Assembly: GCF_902784195.1 (NCBI RefSeq)
Contig: NZ_CACZTX010000009.1
Coordinates: 1 to 64,000, forward strand
Direction: 5' to 3'
Origin: an uncultured Methanobrevibacter sp.
GTDB lineage: Archaea > Methanobacteriota > Methanobacteria > Methanobacteriales > Methanobacteriaceae
DNA length: 64,000 nucleotides
Below the pieces are notes generated by a model. The model saw nothing but the letters and a program-made list of their open reading frames with translations. It was not told the origin of the DNA and did no database searches. Below, piece by piece: positions 1 through 10,400 of this stretch. The position numbers were made by a program, and so were the translations under genes. How positions within the stretch are numbered: the first letter of the stretch is position 1; every line of letters begins with the position of its first letter.

Positions 1-676
1 TCACAGACATAACAATCAAATATCACCACATCTATTTTACCAACATCAAACACTAAGTTAAACTTAGGTTCTCACGAATAAATTTATGATAAAAAATGAT
101 TGATATCATATAATCATAATACATGCTACAAAGGTAGCACATCTATTAAGCAAAGCTACAACATTTACAAAAATAAAAATTAAATATTGCAAAATTTTAT
201 TATAATTGAATTTAAGAAAAAAATTTAAAAAAAATTAAAAAATAATTAATATTTACTATTTATTACTAAAATAAACAAATTCAATAAAATTTTTCACAGT
301 TTGTTTCATATCATAAAAACTAAATTAAAATGATCTTAAATTTGATGGACCTTTATTAGATTAAGAATTGGATAAAAATAAGGCAAATACAAGAAAATAT
401 GGAAAAGTTTATATACTATTAGTTTAAAAAAATTAAGGAAAGTTTTAGAAATAATGTTAAAAATTAATTTAAATTAAAGAAAACCAATGAAAACCATGAA
501 ATTTATTAATAATAAAGAAAAATATGGAATATTTTAGGGAAATAATAAAAAATATTAGAATATTAAAGAAAATAAGAATTTAAAATAAAAAATAAAATAA
601 AAAATATAATAAATAGATATCATATAATATATGTAATTTTAAAAAAAAGAAAAAAGAAAATAGATTAATTTTACAA
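1..676. other. AT-rich intergenic region, no gene supported
   Basis: No convincing coding frame is visible in this very AT-rich stretch. It holds a 15-bp palindrome at 53-67 (CTAAGTT-A-AACTTAG) and a 6-bp hairpin at 124-139 (TGCTAC-AAAG-GTAGCA). A minus-strand gene could begin at position 10 (ATG TCT GTG) with a GGTGAT element at about 22-27, but only three codons lie in the window, so this is only a possibility. Toward 676 the DNA is A-rich, meaning T-rich on the minus strand, and probably serves as the terminator region of the acyl-CoA synthetase gene. Confidence 0.5.
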
Positions 677-2776
677 TTAACCTAATTTAATTTTAATATC
701 TAAAGCACTTGATCCTTTTTCATATACAAAGATTGGGTTAATATCAAGTTCAGATATTTCAGGGAAGTCTAAAGTTAATCTAGCAACTCTGACAATAGCT
801 GATTTAACAGCATCTATATCACCAGGAGCTTCTCCTCTGAAACCTTTAAGTAATCCCATAACTTTAGTGTCTTCCATTTGTTCAGTAATTTCTTCAGTGG
901 TCATTCCTTTTGCCAATTTGAATGAAACATCTTCTAAAAGGTTTACAAGAACTCCACCCATACCAAATGCAATCATTGGACCGAATTGTGCATCTCTGAT
1001 CATACCAACAAGAACTTCAATTCCAGAGTCCATCATCTTTTGAACTTCTACACCATTTGGAACAATGTCTGGATGAGCTTTCTTAGCATTAGCAATGATT
1101 TCTTCATAGACTGCTTCAGCTTCTTCTTTGGATTGAATACCTACTTTTACACCACCAATATCAGATTTGTGTAAGATCTTATCAGATGCAATCTTAAGTA
1201 CAACTGGGAAGTCCATTTCTTCTGCAAGCTGACCTGCTTCTTCAGCAGAAGTTGCTAACTTAATAGGGGCTGCTTCAATACCATAAGCTTCAGCCACAGC
1301 ATATGCTTCACTACCAAGCAAGGTGTCTCTTTCTTCTTCTTTCACTTTAGCGAAAATAGCTTCAACTGCTTCCTTATCTACATCATCAATTTCTCCAACA
1401 GGATCATCATAGTTTCTATCTTGAACAGCAGCGAATCTTGCAAGGTAATCGAATACTTTTACAGCGGTTTCAGGGAATACATAGGTAGGAATTCCATTAT
1501 CCCTTAATACATCATTAGCGTTTTCAAAGGTAGGTCCACCCATGTTAACTGCAATAACAGGTTTATCAAACTCACTTGCACCTTCAACAAGTGCTTGAGC
1601 AATTCCATCAGCATCAGCAGATGCAGTAGGACAAACCATTACCACTAAACCGTCAACATCATCACTGTCCAATACAGCTTCTAAAGATTCCTTATATCTT
1701 ATAACAGGAGCATCACCTAAAACATCAATAGGGTTTTTAATACTTCCCTCTTCAGGCACAGCTGCTTTTAATCTTTCATTGGTTTCTTCATCAAATTTAA
1801 CAAGTTCCAATCCGTATCTTTCCATTGCATCTACGGATAAAACTCCTCCACCACCTGCATTGGTAATGATTGCAAGGTTACGTCCAGTTGGAAGCGGACA
1901 TTTGGAGAATGCTAAGCCTACATCAAACAATTCATCCATAGTGGTTACTCTGAATACTCCAGATTGTTTGAATGCAGTATCAAATGCTACATCACTACCA
2001 GCTAATGCGCCAGTGTGTGAGGATGCAGCTTCAGCACCAGCAGAACTTGAACCGGATTTCAAGATAATAACTGGTTTCTTATAGGATACTTTTCTTAAAG
2101 TTCTGACAAAATCATCATCTTCAGTGATGGATTCAAGATAACAGATAACTACTGCAGTTTCATCATCATCAGATAAATATTCAATTAATTCAATCTCAGT
2201 AGTTCCAGCTTTATTTCCTAAACTGATAATTTTACTGAATCCAATTCCAGAAGTTACACTCCAATCAATAATAGCTACCATCATAGCTCCACTTTGGGAG
2301 ATAAATGCAATATTACCTGTAGGAGGCATAATCTGTGAAAATGAAGCATTTAATAATGAATGTGAATCAGTGATACCTAAACTGTTAGGACCAATAATGT
2401 TTATGCCATATTTTTTACCAAGAGCTACAAGCTCATTTTCTCTTTCTACACCTTCTCCACCAATTTCCTTAAATCCTGCAGTGATAACTACCATATTTTT
2501 AACGCCGAATTCACCACATTCTTCAACAACTGGGTTTACTAAAACACTAGGAATAGAAATAATTACAAGGTCTGGAACTTCAGGCAAGTCAGACACATTT
2601 TTATATGCTTTTAATCCTTGAATTTCATCATCTTTAGGGTTAATAGGATAAATATTTCCTTTAAAACCATCATTAATCATATTATTTACTATAATATAAC
2701 CAACTTTTCCTTCTGAGTTGGAAGCTCCAACAATAGCAACAGAGTCCGGATTAAACATCTTAGTAAGATCAGTCAT
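677..2776 (-). CDS. ADP-forming acyl-CoA (acetyl-CoA) synthetase, fused alpha-beta type
   Basis: 699 aa. Enzymes of this family interconvert acyl-CoA, ADP and phosphate with acid, ATP and CoA in the cytoplasm. Domain order is a CoA-binding Rossmann domain (about 1-130, with AIVGASNSEGKVG near the N-terminus), a succinyl-CoA-ligase-like domain (about 150-460) carrying the phospho-His motif SSHTGALAGS near residue 255, and a C-terminal ATP-grasp domain (about 480-699, VVLKIASDKILHKSDIGGV). The alpha and beta halves are joined in one chain, as in many archaea. GGAG lies 10 nt before the ATG. In a hydrogenotrophic methanogen it could either activate acetate or make ATP from acyl-CoA; the acyl substrate cannot be read from sequence. 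Confidence 0.9.
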   Translation of the reverse strand: MTDLTKMFNPDSVAIVGASNSEGKVGYIIVNNMINDGFKGNIYPINPKDDEIQGLKAYKNVSDLPEVPDLVIISIPSVLVNPVVEECGEFGVKNMVVITAGFKEIGGEGVERENELVALGKKYGINIIGPNSLGITDSHSLLNASFSQIMPPTGNIAFISQSGAMMVAIIDWSVTSGIGFSKIISLGNKAGTTEIELIEYLSDDDETAVVICYLESITEDDDFVRTLRKVSYKKPVIILKSGSSSAGAEAASSHTGALAGSDVAFDTAFKQSGVFRVTTMDELFDVGLAFSKCPLPTGRNLAIITNAGGGGVLSVDAMERYGLELVKFDEETNERLKAAVPEEGSIKNPIDVLGDAPVIRYKESLEAVLDSDDVDGLVVMVCPTASADADGIAQALVEGASEFDKPVIAVNMGGPTFENANDVLRDNGIPTYVFPETAVKVFDYLARFAAVQDRNYDDPVGEIDDVDKEAVEAIFAKVKEEERDTLLGSEAYAVAEAYGIEAAPIKLATSAEEAGQLAEEMDFPVVLKIASDKILHKSDIGGVKVGIQSKEEAEAVYEEIIANAKKAHPDIVPNGVEVQKMMDSGIEVLVGMIRDAQFGPMIAFGMGGVLVNLLEDVSFKLAKGMTTEEITEQMEDTKVMGLLKGFRGEAPGDIDAVKSAIVRVARLTLDFPEISELDINPIFVYEKGSSALDIKIKLG

Positions 2777-3193
2777 AGATTTTAACTCCTTTATTTCAAT
2801 TAATTTAATATAATTATGATTTTAAAATTTTCACTTTAAAATTCATATTAATTTATAATTGTTTTATTAATATTTGAATATTAATATTTACAATATAATG
2901 TTTGTTATTATATTATATGTAATTCATCATATTTATAATGATAAATAATTAACAATTATATTTTTGTCTTAAAATAGTATAAAAATTTTAATATTTATAA
3001 TTATCTGAAAGTTTTCATGGAAAAACTAATGAAACTATGAAAAAATGAAAAATTAGATAAATAAAAAATGAATAGAATTATAATAATGAAATAAAATTAT
3101 AATAATTTAATAGAATTAAAAAAAATAAAAAAAAGAGAATAATGATTAGTAAAACTAATCACTAAAAATTATTGATTAATTTAAATAATTTAT
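2777..3193. other. Intergenic region between the acyl-CoA synthetase and cysS genes
   Basis: A 417-bp AT-rich gap. Its right part is the upstream region of the leftward acyl-CoA synthetase gene and its end near 3143-3161 holds the cysS terminator hairpin. No small gene with a Shine-Dalgarno site was found. Confidence 0.5.
3143..3161 (-). terminator. Hairpin plus U-tract downstream of cysS
   Basis: Perfect 8-bp stem TGATTAGT/ACTAATCA with an AAA loop. On the minus strand it is followed by long T-runs (the A-runs at about 3120-3135 of the plus strand). It begins about 33 bp past the cysS stop codon. It looks like a factor-independent terminator, although archaeal termination normally needs only the T-tract. 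Confidence 0.6.
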
Positions 3194-4654
3194 TTAATCG
3201 CTTACTTCAATACCTAATGAAACAAGTTTGTCCCTAATCTCATCAGATAAATCATATTTCTTTTCAGCTCTTAATTTTTGACGAACATCAGCAATTATAT
3301 TCAATAATTCCTCTTCATCGCCACTGGTTTCATCATCATTTGCGAAGAAATCAATACCTAATATTTGACTGATATCTGCAAACCAGTGCTTAATAGCTAA
3401 AAGATCATCAATGATTATTTTATCTTCATTCAAATCCTTATTGGATTTCTTGATAAATGAGAAAATAGCTGCAATAGCTTTAGGAGTGCTGAAGTCATCA
3501 TCCATACTCTTGAAGAACTCACTAACTCCCTCATTTAACACATCATAAGAAGATTCATAGTAGTCAAAATTAAGCAATTCTTCGAAAAGTTCACTTTCAT
3601 TTAAGTCTGCTAAATAAGCAATATCATCAGAAACATTACCTTTTTCAAACTCTGCACTAATCTTCTCATCTAAGACTTGAAGATAATTTTTTATCCTAGC
3701 TACATTTTTTTCAGCTTGATGCAAACTCACTTCACTAAAGTCTATAGGACTTCTGTAATGGGTTGCAAGAACAAACAATCTGAATGTTTCACCAGAATAC
3801 TCTTTCAATAAATCTCTAATGGTAATGAAGTTACCTAAAGATTTAGACATCTTTTCTCCAGAAACATTCAAGAAACCTGTATGCATCCAGTATTGAACTA
3901 ATGGTTCCTTACCTGATACAGCTTCCATTTGAGCAATCTCAGAGTCGTGGTGAGGGAATATTAAATCGAGACCTCCACCATGAATGTCATATTGTGGTCC
4001 AAAGTATTTTTCAGTGATTGCGGTATCCTCAATATGCCAACCAGGTCTTCCTTTACCCCATGGGGAATCCCATACAGGTTCACCTGCAAACTCTTCTGCT
4101 TCTCTGTTTTTCCATAAAGCAAAATCATTAGGGCTTTTTTTAGAACTGTCAATATCAATCCTATGAGTTTCAAGCTCTTCAATCTTACGATTAGCTAATT
4201 TACCATAATCCTTAAACTTAGCAACTTCAAAGTAAACTCCAGTTTCAGTTACATATGCAAATCCTTTATCGATTAACCTTTGGATTTGATCTAAAATCTC
4301 TTCCATATGGTCAGTAGCTCTTGCAAAATAGTTGACGCTTTTCACATTCAAAGCAGCCATATCTTCAATAAATCTCTTTTCAAATTTCTTTGCAAGCAAT
4401 TTGGAGTCTACACCACTTTCTTTTGCTCTGTTAATGATCTTATCATCAATATCAGTGATATTTTGTAAGTAGAATACAGAATATCCTTTAAATTCCAAAT
4501 ATCTTTTAATGGTATCAAAGGAAATGTATGTTCTTCCGTGACCAATATGAGCATCATCATAAACTGTAGGGCCACAAACAAAGAGTTTGATCTTATCTTC
4601 AAATAATGTATTCAACTCTTCCTTTTCCCTTGACATAGTACTATAAATTTCCAT
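3194..4654 (-). CDS. cysS: Cysteinyl-tRNA synthetase
   Basis: 486 aa class Ia aminoacyl-tRNA synthetase that charges tRNA-Cys. It shows the HIGH-type motif in TVYDDAHIGHGRTY near residue 33, Zn-ligand regions (CGPTVYDD; HHDSEIAQ), the KMSKSLGNF motif near 270, and a helical anticodon-binding C-terminus. Length is normal for the family. AGGAG sits 5-6 nt before the ATG. It is followed upstream by an HTH regulator, cysE and cysK on the same strand, so tRNA charging sits beside cysteine synthesis. This implies direct cysteine charging rather than reliance only on the SepRS/SepCysS route used by some methanogens (inference). Confidence 0.97.
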   Translation of the reverse strand: MEIYSTMSREKEELNTLFEDKIKLFVCGPTVYDDAHIGHGRTYISFDTIKRYLEFKGYSVFYLQNITDIDDKIINRAKESGVDSKLLAKKFEKRFIEDMAALNVKSVNYFARATDHMEEILDQIQRLIDKGFAYVTETGVYFEVAKFKDYGKLANRKIEELETHRIDIDSSKKSPNDFALWKNREAEEFAGEPVWDSPWGKGRPGWHIEDTAITEKYFGPQYDIHGGGLDLIFPHHDSEIAQMEAVSGKEPLVQYWMHTGFLNVSGEKMSKSLGNFITIRDLLKEYSGETFRLFVLATHYRSPIDFSEVSLHQAEKNVARIKNYLQVLDEKISAEFEKGNVSDDIAYLADLNESELFEELLNFDYYESSYDVLNEGVSEFFKSMDDDFSTPKAIAAIFSFIKKSNKDLNEDKIIIDDLLAIKHWFADISQILGIDFFANDDETSGDEEELLNIIADVRQKLRAEKKYDLSDEIRDKLVSLGIEVSD

Positions 4655-4789
4655 TATATCTCCTTAAAACAATTTAATAAATAAAAATAAGTCTAAATTA
4701 AATAAAAATAAACTAAAGGATATAGAATAGGTCATTTACTGCTATCCCATACCAATCCAAAAATAAATTAGTAGAAATTCTACCAATTT

Positions 4790-5170
4790 TTATAATAAAT
4801 GTGCTTCAGAACCTAAACATGCTCTACAATCTGCTGGCATGTGTCCTTTTTCCTTATGTATTTGACAAATGACATCTTCTGTTTTGATTCTTTTACAGAT
4901 GTAACAAGTACGTGGAATAATATCTAATTTAGTTGCAGTTCCTTCATTTAAGTCATTTGCAAAATCCTGAATCAATGCTTTTACATCATCATTGAACTCA
5001 ATGCCGCTACCTCTTTTATCAGTTAAATACTGAGAAACAGCAGGTTGTGTAATATCCATTAATTCAGATATCTTCTTTTGTTTCATTCCTAATTTCAATA
5101 AATCTTTTGCTAATTCAGATCTTATAGCTGGTATAATATACCATACTACCATTTCACAAGGTGGTTTCAT
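4790..5170 (-). CDS. XRE-type HTH regulator with C-terminal Cys cluster
   Basis: 126 aa. Residues about 10-60 form a helix-turn-helix (LLKLGMKQKKISELMDITQ then PAVSQYLTDKRGSG) like the archaeal predicted regulators of COG2522. The C-terminal 40 residues carry CYICKRIKTEDVIC, then H and CRAC, a likely Zn-binding knuckle or possibly an Fe-S or thiol sensor. It has a strong AGGAGG Shine-Dalgarno site. It lies between cysS and cysE, separated by 135 bp and 72 bp, on the same strand. I infer that it controls the cysteine genes, perhaps sensing cysteine, sulfide or metal through the Cys cluster; the ligand is unknown. Confidence 0.8.
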   Translation of the reverse strand: MKPPCEMVVWYIIPAIRSELAKDLLKLGMKQKKISELMDITQPAVSQYLTDKRGSGIEFNDDVKALIQDFANDLNEGTATKLDIIPRTCYICKRIKTEDVICQIHKEKGHMPADCRACLGSEAHLL

Positions 5171-5242
5171 ATAATACCTCCTAATGTTTAAAAAATTTTA
5201 ATTTGATTACCTAAATAAATTATCTAATCTATAAGAGTAACT

Positions 5243-5983
5243 TCATTCATCTTCGATATAATTATTTAATCTATAAAACAATTTTTCATCAGCACCCTTG
5301 AATACCTCTTCAACTTCAGAATCATGACTCAATTCAACATGTTCTATATCGTGGAAGTGGCTTAAGATATTGACTCTTTTTTCAAGCTCTTCCTGACGTT
5401 CTAAAAGCAAATCAATAGCTGATGAAACAGGGTCTGGGAATTCGTGCTCCAAGTCCAAGACACATTTACGGTCTTCACGAATGATTCTGCTTGGTACCCC
5501 AACTGCTGTAGCCCCTCTTGGAACATCCTGCAATACAACTGCTCCAGCACCTACCTTACAGGAACATCCTAAGGTAATGTTTCCTAAAACCTTTGCTCCA
5601 GAACCGATAACCACTGCATCTTCCACAGTAGGGTGCCTTTTGCCTTTGCTTAAACTTGTTCCACCAAGAACTACTCCCTGATAAATTAAAACATCATCTC
5701 CAACAATAGTTGTTTCACCTATTACAATACCCATTCCATGGTCAATAAAGACCCTTTTGCCTATTTGAGCACCAGGGTGAATTTCTATACCTGTCAAGAA
5801 TCTTGATATCTGAGAGAAGAACCTTCCCCAAAAAGGCAAGTGATGTGTCCAAAGCCAGTGATTCAATCTGTGCAAAATGATGGCCCAAATTCCAGGATAA
5901 CAAAGCAGAATCTCTAGACTGCTTCTTGCAGCAGGGTCTCTCATTTTTGCAGCTTGGAGATCATCTCTTAAATCATCAAACAT
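5243..5983 (-). CDS. cysE: Serine O-acetyltransferase
   Basis: 246 aa. It makes O-acetylserine from serine and acetyl-CoA, the first step of cysteine synthesis. A short N-terminal helical domain (1-60) is followed by the left-handed parallel beta-helix of hexapeptide repeats (about 65-175: IHPGAQIGKRVFIDHGMGIV, then VVIGSGAKVLGNITLG) with the catalytic-type His in FIDHGMGIVIGET. Its acidic tail (to 246) is somewhat longer than in the short CysE forms. GGTGA precedes the ATG. It neighbours cysK, which uses its product, with a 233-bp gap. The gene is of bacterial type, so old transfer is plausible. Confidence 0.95.
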   Translation of the reverse strand: MFDDLRDDLQAAKMRDPAARSSLEILLCYPGIWAIILHRLNHWLWTHHLPFWGRFFSQISRFLTGIEIHPGAQIGKRVFIDHGMGIVIGETTIVGDDVLIYQGVVLGGTSLSKGKRHPTVEDAVVIGSGAKVLGNITLGCSCKVGAGAVVLQDVPRGATAVGVPSRIIREDRKCVLDLEHEFPDPVSSAIDLLLERQEELEKRVNILSHFHDIEHVELSHDSEVEEVFKGADEKLFYRLNNYIEDE

Positions 5984-6216
5984 ATATTCACCATAATCAA
6001 TAAGTATACAAATGCAATAATTTAACTATTGTTAATTATATTATTATATCTAATTTAATTTTATATAAACTTAACATTTGTTATAATAACAAAGTTATAT
6101 TTTATCTTTTTTACTATATATACTATTTTAATCAATGATGGAAATTTAAAATAAAATAATAAAAAATAAGAAAAATAGTTTAATTTTTTTAAAAAAATTA
6201 TAAAAAGAAGATTTAT

Positions 6217-7173
6217 TTAGAATAAATCTCCAAAGATCCACTCAGTGGATAAGTATCTCTCACCAGTATCTGGCAATATGACTACAATAGTTTTTCCTTC
6301 ATTTTCAGGACGTTTAGCAAGTTCTAATCCTGCCCAAGTAGCTGCACCAGATGAAATACCAGTGAAAATACCCTCTTCTCTTGCAAGTCTTAATAAAGTA
6401 GCCCCTGCATCCTCATCTTTTACAGGAATAACCTCATCAACAAGGTCTAAGTCAAGCACTTCTGGAACAAATCCTGGTCCAATACCTTGGATTTTGTGAG
6501 GTCCTTTTTCACCTTTACCTAAAGTTTGAGAGGTAGCAGGTTCAACTGCAACTGCCTTAAACTCTGGTTTTAACTCTTTTATGTATTGAGCAATTCCAGT
6601 TACAGTACCACCAGTTCCAGCAGCAGACACTACGATATCCACTTTACCATCAGTGTCTCTGTAGATTTCAGGACCAGTGGTTAATCTGTGAATTTCAGAG
6701 TTTGCCTTGTTTTCAAATTGCTGTGGCATGAATGAGTTCGGAGTGTTTTCAACAAGCTCTTTTGCCTTAGCAATAGCTCCACCCATACCTTCGCTTCCAG
6801 GTGTTAAGACGATTTCAGCACCAAATACAGCAAGCAATTTTCTTCTTTCAATAGACATTGTCTCAGGCATGGTTAAAATTAACTTATATCCTTTTGCAGC
6901 TGCTACAAAGGAAAGACCAATACCAGTGTTACCGCTTGTAGGTTCAATAATTACTGAATCCTCTTTAAGCAATCCTTCTTTTTCTGCAGTTTCAATTAAG
7001 TTCACTGCAATACGATCTTTAATACTGCTTACCGGATTGAAAGATTCAACTTTTACAAGCACGTCTGCATTCAATCCTTCTGTCAATCTATTTAATCTTA
7101 CAAGAGGTGTGTTACCAATAGCTTCTGTCATATCATTAGCTATGCCTCTTTTCAATTCAGGAATGTTTACCAT
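6217..7173 (-). CDS. cysK: Cysteine synthase (O-acetylserine sulfhydrylase)
   Basis: 318 aa PLP enzyme joining O-acetylserine and sulfide to cysteine and acetate. The PLP lysine is in SSIKDRIA near 50, the substrate loop in [10 protein letters not shown] near 80, the phosphate-binding glycine loop in [11 protein letters not shown] near 185, and [10 protein letters not shown] at the C-terminus matches CysK/CysM. A GTG three codons upstream is part of a GTGAT Shine-Dalgarno element, so I start at the ATG (7173, [10 protein letters not shown]). With cysE and cysS it completes a cysteine synthesis and use module. Confidence 0.96.
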   Translation of the reverse strand: MVNIPELKRGIANDMTEAIGNTPLVRLNRLTEGLNADVLVKVESFNPVSSIKDRIAVNLIETAEKEGLLKEDSVIIEPTSGNTGIGLSFVAAAKGYKLILTMPETMSIERRKLLAVFGAEIVLTPGSEGMGGAIAKAKELVENTPNSFMPQQFENKANSEIHRLTTGPEIYRDTDGKVDIVVSAAGTGGTVTGIAQYIKELKPEFKAVAVEPATSQTLGKGEKGPHKIQGIGPGFVPEVLDLDLVDEVIPVKDEDAGATLLRLAREEGIFTGISSGAATWAGLELAKRPENEGKTIVVILPDTGERYLSTEWIFGDLF

Positions 7174-7555
7174 AATTATCACATCATAAAATTTAATTGT
7201 TAAAATAATTTTTAAAAAGTCTATTATTAAAGAATATAAAAAATAATATCTTTGCTTAAATCCCTTCTAATAACCAATACTTAATATTTAATATATAATT
7301 TAATAACTTATTTTATTTATAATTTTAATTTCATCTTTTCAAAAAGTCAAAATCAAAACTATAAAATTACAACAAAAGTTAAAAATATAACAATTGTTAT
7401 ATAATAGTTAATAAATGATGATATATAAATATTTCTATAGAAAACTAGAATTTCATCAAAAATTAAAGAAAATAAAGAATTAATATTATACAATAACTAT
7501 AAATAAATTTATAAGATTATATTATTTTAACTATTTTATTAAAAAAGATGATAAA
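7174..7555. other. Divergent promoter region of cysK and ogt
   Basis: A 382-bp AT-rich region between two divergent genes. It must hold the promoters for cysK (leftward) and ogt (rightward); several TATA-like runs are present (for example near 7424-7430 TATATAAAT) but none can be assigned safely. No open frame with a ribosome-binding site was seen. Confidence 0.45.
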
Positions 7556-8161
7556 ATGACTCTCTTTAAATACATTATTAATCCAAGCCCAATTGGAGAA
7601 ATAACAATTATCTGGAGGAAAAAACCTAAATTCCAAATTGAAGAGATTATCCTCTCAAGACCAGATAAAAGTTCATCACAAATAGCTGAAGAAAAATACG
7701 AGCAAGAAGATAAACTACCAATTAATAAGAAATCAAAGCAATTGAATAATGTATTGAAAGAATTAGATAATTACTTCCATGAAAAGGATGCAAGATTTTC
7801 ACTCGAATATCTTAATTTAGAAAAATTTACACCATTCCAAAGAAAAGTATTGGAAACTGAATTCAAGACAAAAAAAGGAACCATAAACACCTATAAGGAT
7901 CTTGCAAAGGCAGCAGGCAGTCCGAAGGCATACAGATCAGTAGGCACTGCACTTTCAAAAAATCCATACCCTATAATCATACCATGCCACAGAACAGTTA
8001 AATCAGATAGAACCATCGGAGGATTCGGTGGTGTTGCAGAAGGACTTGAATCTAAAAAAATACTTCTTGAATTAGATGGATTGATGATACAAGGCAAAAA
8101 AGTAGTAGGAGATAGCCCTATAATTGCACTTGATAAAACAAGCCAAACAAAACTTGTCTAA
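7556..8161 (+). CDS. ogt: Methylated-DNA--[protein]-cysteine S-methyltransferase
   Basis: 201 aa suicide DNA-repair protein that takes alkyl groups from O6-alkylguanine. The C-terminal domain has the HTH ([20 protein letters not shown]) and the active-site [10 protein letters not shown] with the acceptor Cys near 143, followed by [21 protein letters not shown]. The N-terminal 80 residues are a degenerate RNase H-like domain with a hydrophilic insertion. GATGAT lies just before the ATG. Its stop overlaps the stop of the convergent nth gene by 4 bp, so two repair genes share a 3' junction. Confidence 0.93.
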   Translation: MTLFKYIINPSPIGEITIIWRKKPKFQIEEIILSRPDKSSSQIAEEKYEQEDKLPINKKSKQLNNVLKELDNYFHEKDARFSLEYLNLEKFTPFQRKVLETEFKTKKGTINTYKDLAKAAGSPKAYRSVGTALSKNPYPIIIPCHRTVKSDRTIGGFGGVAEGLESKKILLELDGLMIQGKKVVGDSPIIALDKTSQTKLV

Positions 8162-8793
8162 TCATCTAACTTGCTTGAATCATAGTCACAAAGGTCTGTA
8201 AGAGGACATTTATCACATTGAGGACCTATAGGTCTGCAAATGGTCTGACCAAACTGGACCATCAAATCATTTAAATCTACCCAAAGCTCTTTAGGAACTT
8301 TTTCCATCAAAACAATTTCAGTCTCTTCAGGTTCCTTTGTATCAGCAATTCCCCACCTATTGGAGATCCTATGAACATGAGTATCTACAGGAATAGCTGC
8401 ATCCTGGAATGCAAATACAATTACACAATTAGCTGTTTTTCTGCCTACACCTGGAAGCTTTAGCATTTCGTCCATTTCTCTTGGAACTTCTCCACCATAT
8501 TGGTCAATCAGAATCCTTGAAACCTCTAAAATACGTGCTGCCTTAACTCTATAAAAACCTGCAGGCCTAATCAATTCCTGAACATGCTCTACAGGAGCAT
8601 CAGCAACTGCATAAATATCTGGATAAACATCAAATAATGCATTTGCAGCCTGATCAGTATTTTCATCCCTTGTCCTTTGAGATAAAATAGTTCTAATCAA
8701 TACTTTATAAGGGTCATGGTCATGAAAAGTGCGGATAGTGTAAATTTCATTTAATCTTTTAAAGATTTCTCTTATTCTCTCTTCATCATTCAT
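8158..8793 (-). CDS. nth: Endonuclease III (DNA glycosylase/AP lyase)
   Basis: 211 aa base-excision repair enzyme for oxidised pyrimidines. The helix-hairpin-helix [12 protein letters not shown] (about 100-111) holds the catalytic Lys and [15 protein letters not shown] supplies the catalytic Asp. The C-terminal Cys set C-x6-C-x2-C-x5-C ([17 protein letters not shown]) is the [4Fe-4S] loop. GGAG precedes the ATG. It is convergent with ogt with a 4-bp overlap and lies 39 bp from aroA, upstream on the same strand. Confidence 0.95.
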   Translation of the reverse strand: MNDEERIREIFKRLNEIYTIRTFHDHDPYKVLIRTILSQRTRDENTDQAANALFDVYPDIYAVADAPVEHVQELIRPAGFYRVKAARILEVSRILIDQYGGEVPREMDEMLKLPGVGRKTANCVIVFAFQDAAIPVDTHVHRISNRWGIADTKEPEETEIVLMEKVPKELWVDLNDLMVQFGQTICRPIGPQCDKCPLTDLCDYDSSKLDD

Positions 8794-8832
8794 ATTCTAA
8801 TCTCCAATAATATTCCAAAAAAGATTTTCAAT

Positions 8833-10200
8833 TTATTTCAATTCCATTTCAATGCCTATTTCACCCATAAGCTCTATAAAATTAGGGAATGATACATTAA
8901 AGCATTCTCCATTTTCCACTTCAACATCATGTTTCAATCCAAGCAATGAAAATGCCATAGCCAATCTATGGTCATTATGGGATTCAACTTTTCCATCACC
9001 AATAGTCTGGCCATAAATAGTCATTCCATCCTCAAACTCTTCAAGTTTGCATCCTAATTTTTCAAGCTCTCTGCATGTGGTGTCAATTCTGTCAGTTTCC
9101 TTTAATCTTCCATGCTTTACACCAGTGATTGTTGTTTTTCCTTCTGCAACTGCTCCAAGAACTGCTACAGTAAGCAATAAATCTGGTGCATTGGATAAGT
9201 TTACATCAATTCCTTTAAGATTTCCATCAGATCTAAGTGAAGCATAATCATCAAATTGAGTTACATTAGCACCCATCTCTTCTAAAATATCTAAAATAAA
9301 TTTATCTCCTTGTTTGGAATCGCTGAATAGATTTTCAACTCTCACATAACCTCCTGCAATAGCTGTAGCTGCAAGCAAATAGGAAGCAGAGGAATAATCC
9401 CCCTCAACAATATAATCGCTGGCAATGTACTTTTGAGGCTTAACATTAAATTTAACTCCTAAGCAATCAGTATGCTCTTTCTTGCAGGTTTCATGGAATT
9501 GATAATTATCTTCCCCAATAGCTATTCCAAATTTTTCTAAAATAGATATAGTCATATCCACATAAGGTTTTGATACGAATTCAGGATAAACTTCAAGTTC
9601 AACTCCTTTTTCAGATAATGGTGCAGAAATGAGAATAGAAGATATGAATTGAGAACTGATACTTCCCAGAATATCTGTTTCTCCACCAACATAACCCGGA
9701 TAAATCTTAAGAGGTGCTTTGTTATTATCATTTAATGATTCTATCTTAACGCCTAATCCTTCCAATGCATCAATCAATGCACCCATAGGCCTTGATTTGA
9801 GAGAATCATCCCCTGTAAATATTACTTCATTATCAGACAATGCAGCCACACTTGTCATAATCCTAAGTGTAGTGCCGGAGTTAGCGAGATCAATCATGTC
9901 TTCAGATGGATTTTCGCTAATATTATGTAATTTACCGCCAGTTCCATAAACTTCCAAATAGTCAACAGTTTGACTTCTATCCCCTTTTAAGATGATTTCT
10001 TTCTTTCTGTCAATCTTAGCGCCAAGAGCTTCACAAGCCCTAATTGAAGATAATACATCTTCAGAGTAAAGCACATCAAATAGCTTGGATTTCCCTTCAG
10101 CAAGTGATGCAAGAATAACTGCCCTATGACTATAACTTTTAGAAGAAGGAGCTTTAACGGTTCCATTAATTTTAGAAAAGTTTTTTATTTTAAGATTCAT
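8833..10200 (-). CDS. aroA: 3-phosphoshikimate 1-carboxyvinyltransferase (EPSP synthase)
   Basis: 455 aa shikimate-pathway enzyme joining shikimate-3-phosphate and PEP. N-terminal APSSKSYSHRAVILA binds substrate, DLANSGTTLRIMTS (about 105-118) and KSRPMGALIDAL follow, and GDYSSASYLL, GRLKETDRI and ESHNDHRLAMA near the C-terminus are the family signatures. It is about 25 residues longer than usual, with an insertion before the NSGTT motif (residues about 80-98). AGGATG precedes the ATG. Confidence 0.96.
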   Translation of the reverse strand: MNLKIKNFSKINGTVKAPSSKSYSHRAVILASLAEGKSKLFDVLYSEDVLSSIRACEALGAKIDRKKEIILKGDRSQTVDYLEVYGTGGKLHNISENPSEDMIDLANSGTTLRIMTSVAALSDNEVIFTGDDSLKSRPMGALIDALEGLGVKIESLNDNNKAPLKIYPGYVGGETDILGSISSQFISSILISAPLSEKGVELEVYPEFVSKPYVDMTISILEKFGIAIGEDNYQFHETCKKEHTDCLGVKFNVKPQKYIASDYIVEGDYSSASYLLAATAIAGGYVRVENLFSDSKQGDKFILDILEEMGANVTQFDDYASLRSDGNLKGIDVNLSNAPDLLLTVAVLGAVAEGKTTITGVKHGRLKETDRIDTTCRELEKLGCKLEEFEDGMTIYGQTIGDGKVESHNDHRLAMAFSLLGLKHDVEVENGECFNVSFPNFIELMGEIGIEMELK

Positions 10201-10400
10201 TTAATACATCCTTTGATTAATTTTCAATAATTAATCTCTTTATAATTAATATTCTATTTTATATTTAGATAAAATTTATTATATAGTTAACTAATAAAAA
10301 AAGAATTTGAATGATTAAAATTTAAAAAAAAGATGAAAAAAGATAATAAAAAAAGAAATAAAAAAGAAAATTTAAAATGGAATTCCAAATATTTTAATAT

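Noticed and set aside
1779-2084. Plus-strand 101-codon frame and others opposite the acyl-CoA synthetase gene
   Set aside because: They lie wholly inside a well-supported gene on the other strand, lack ribosome-binding sites and have no recognisable domain.
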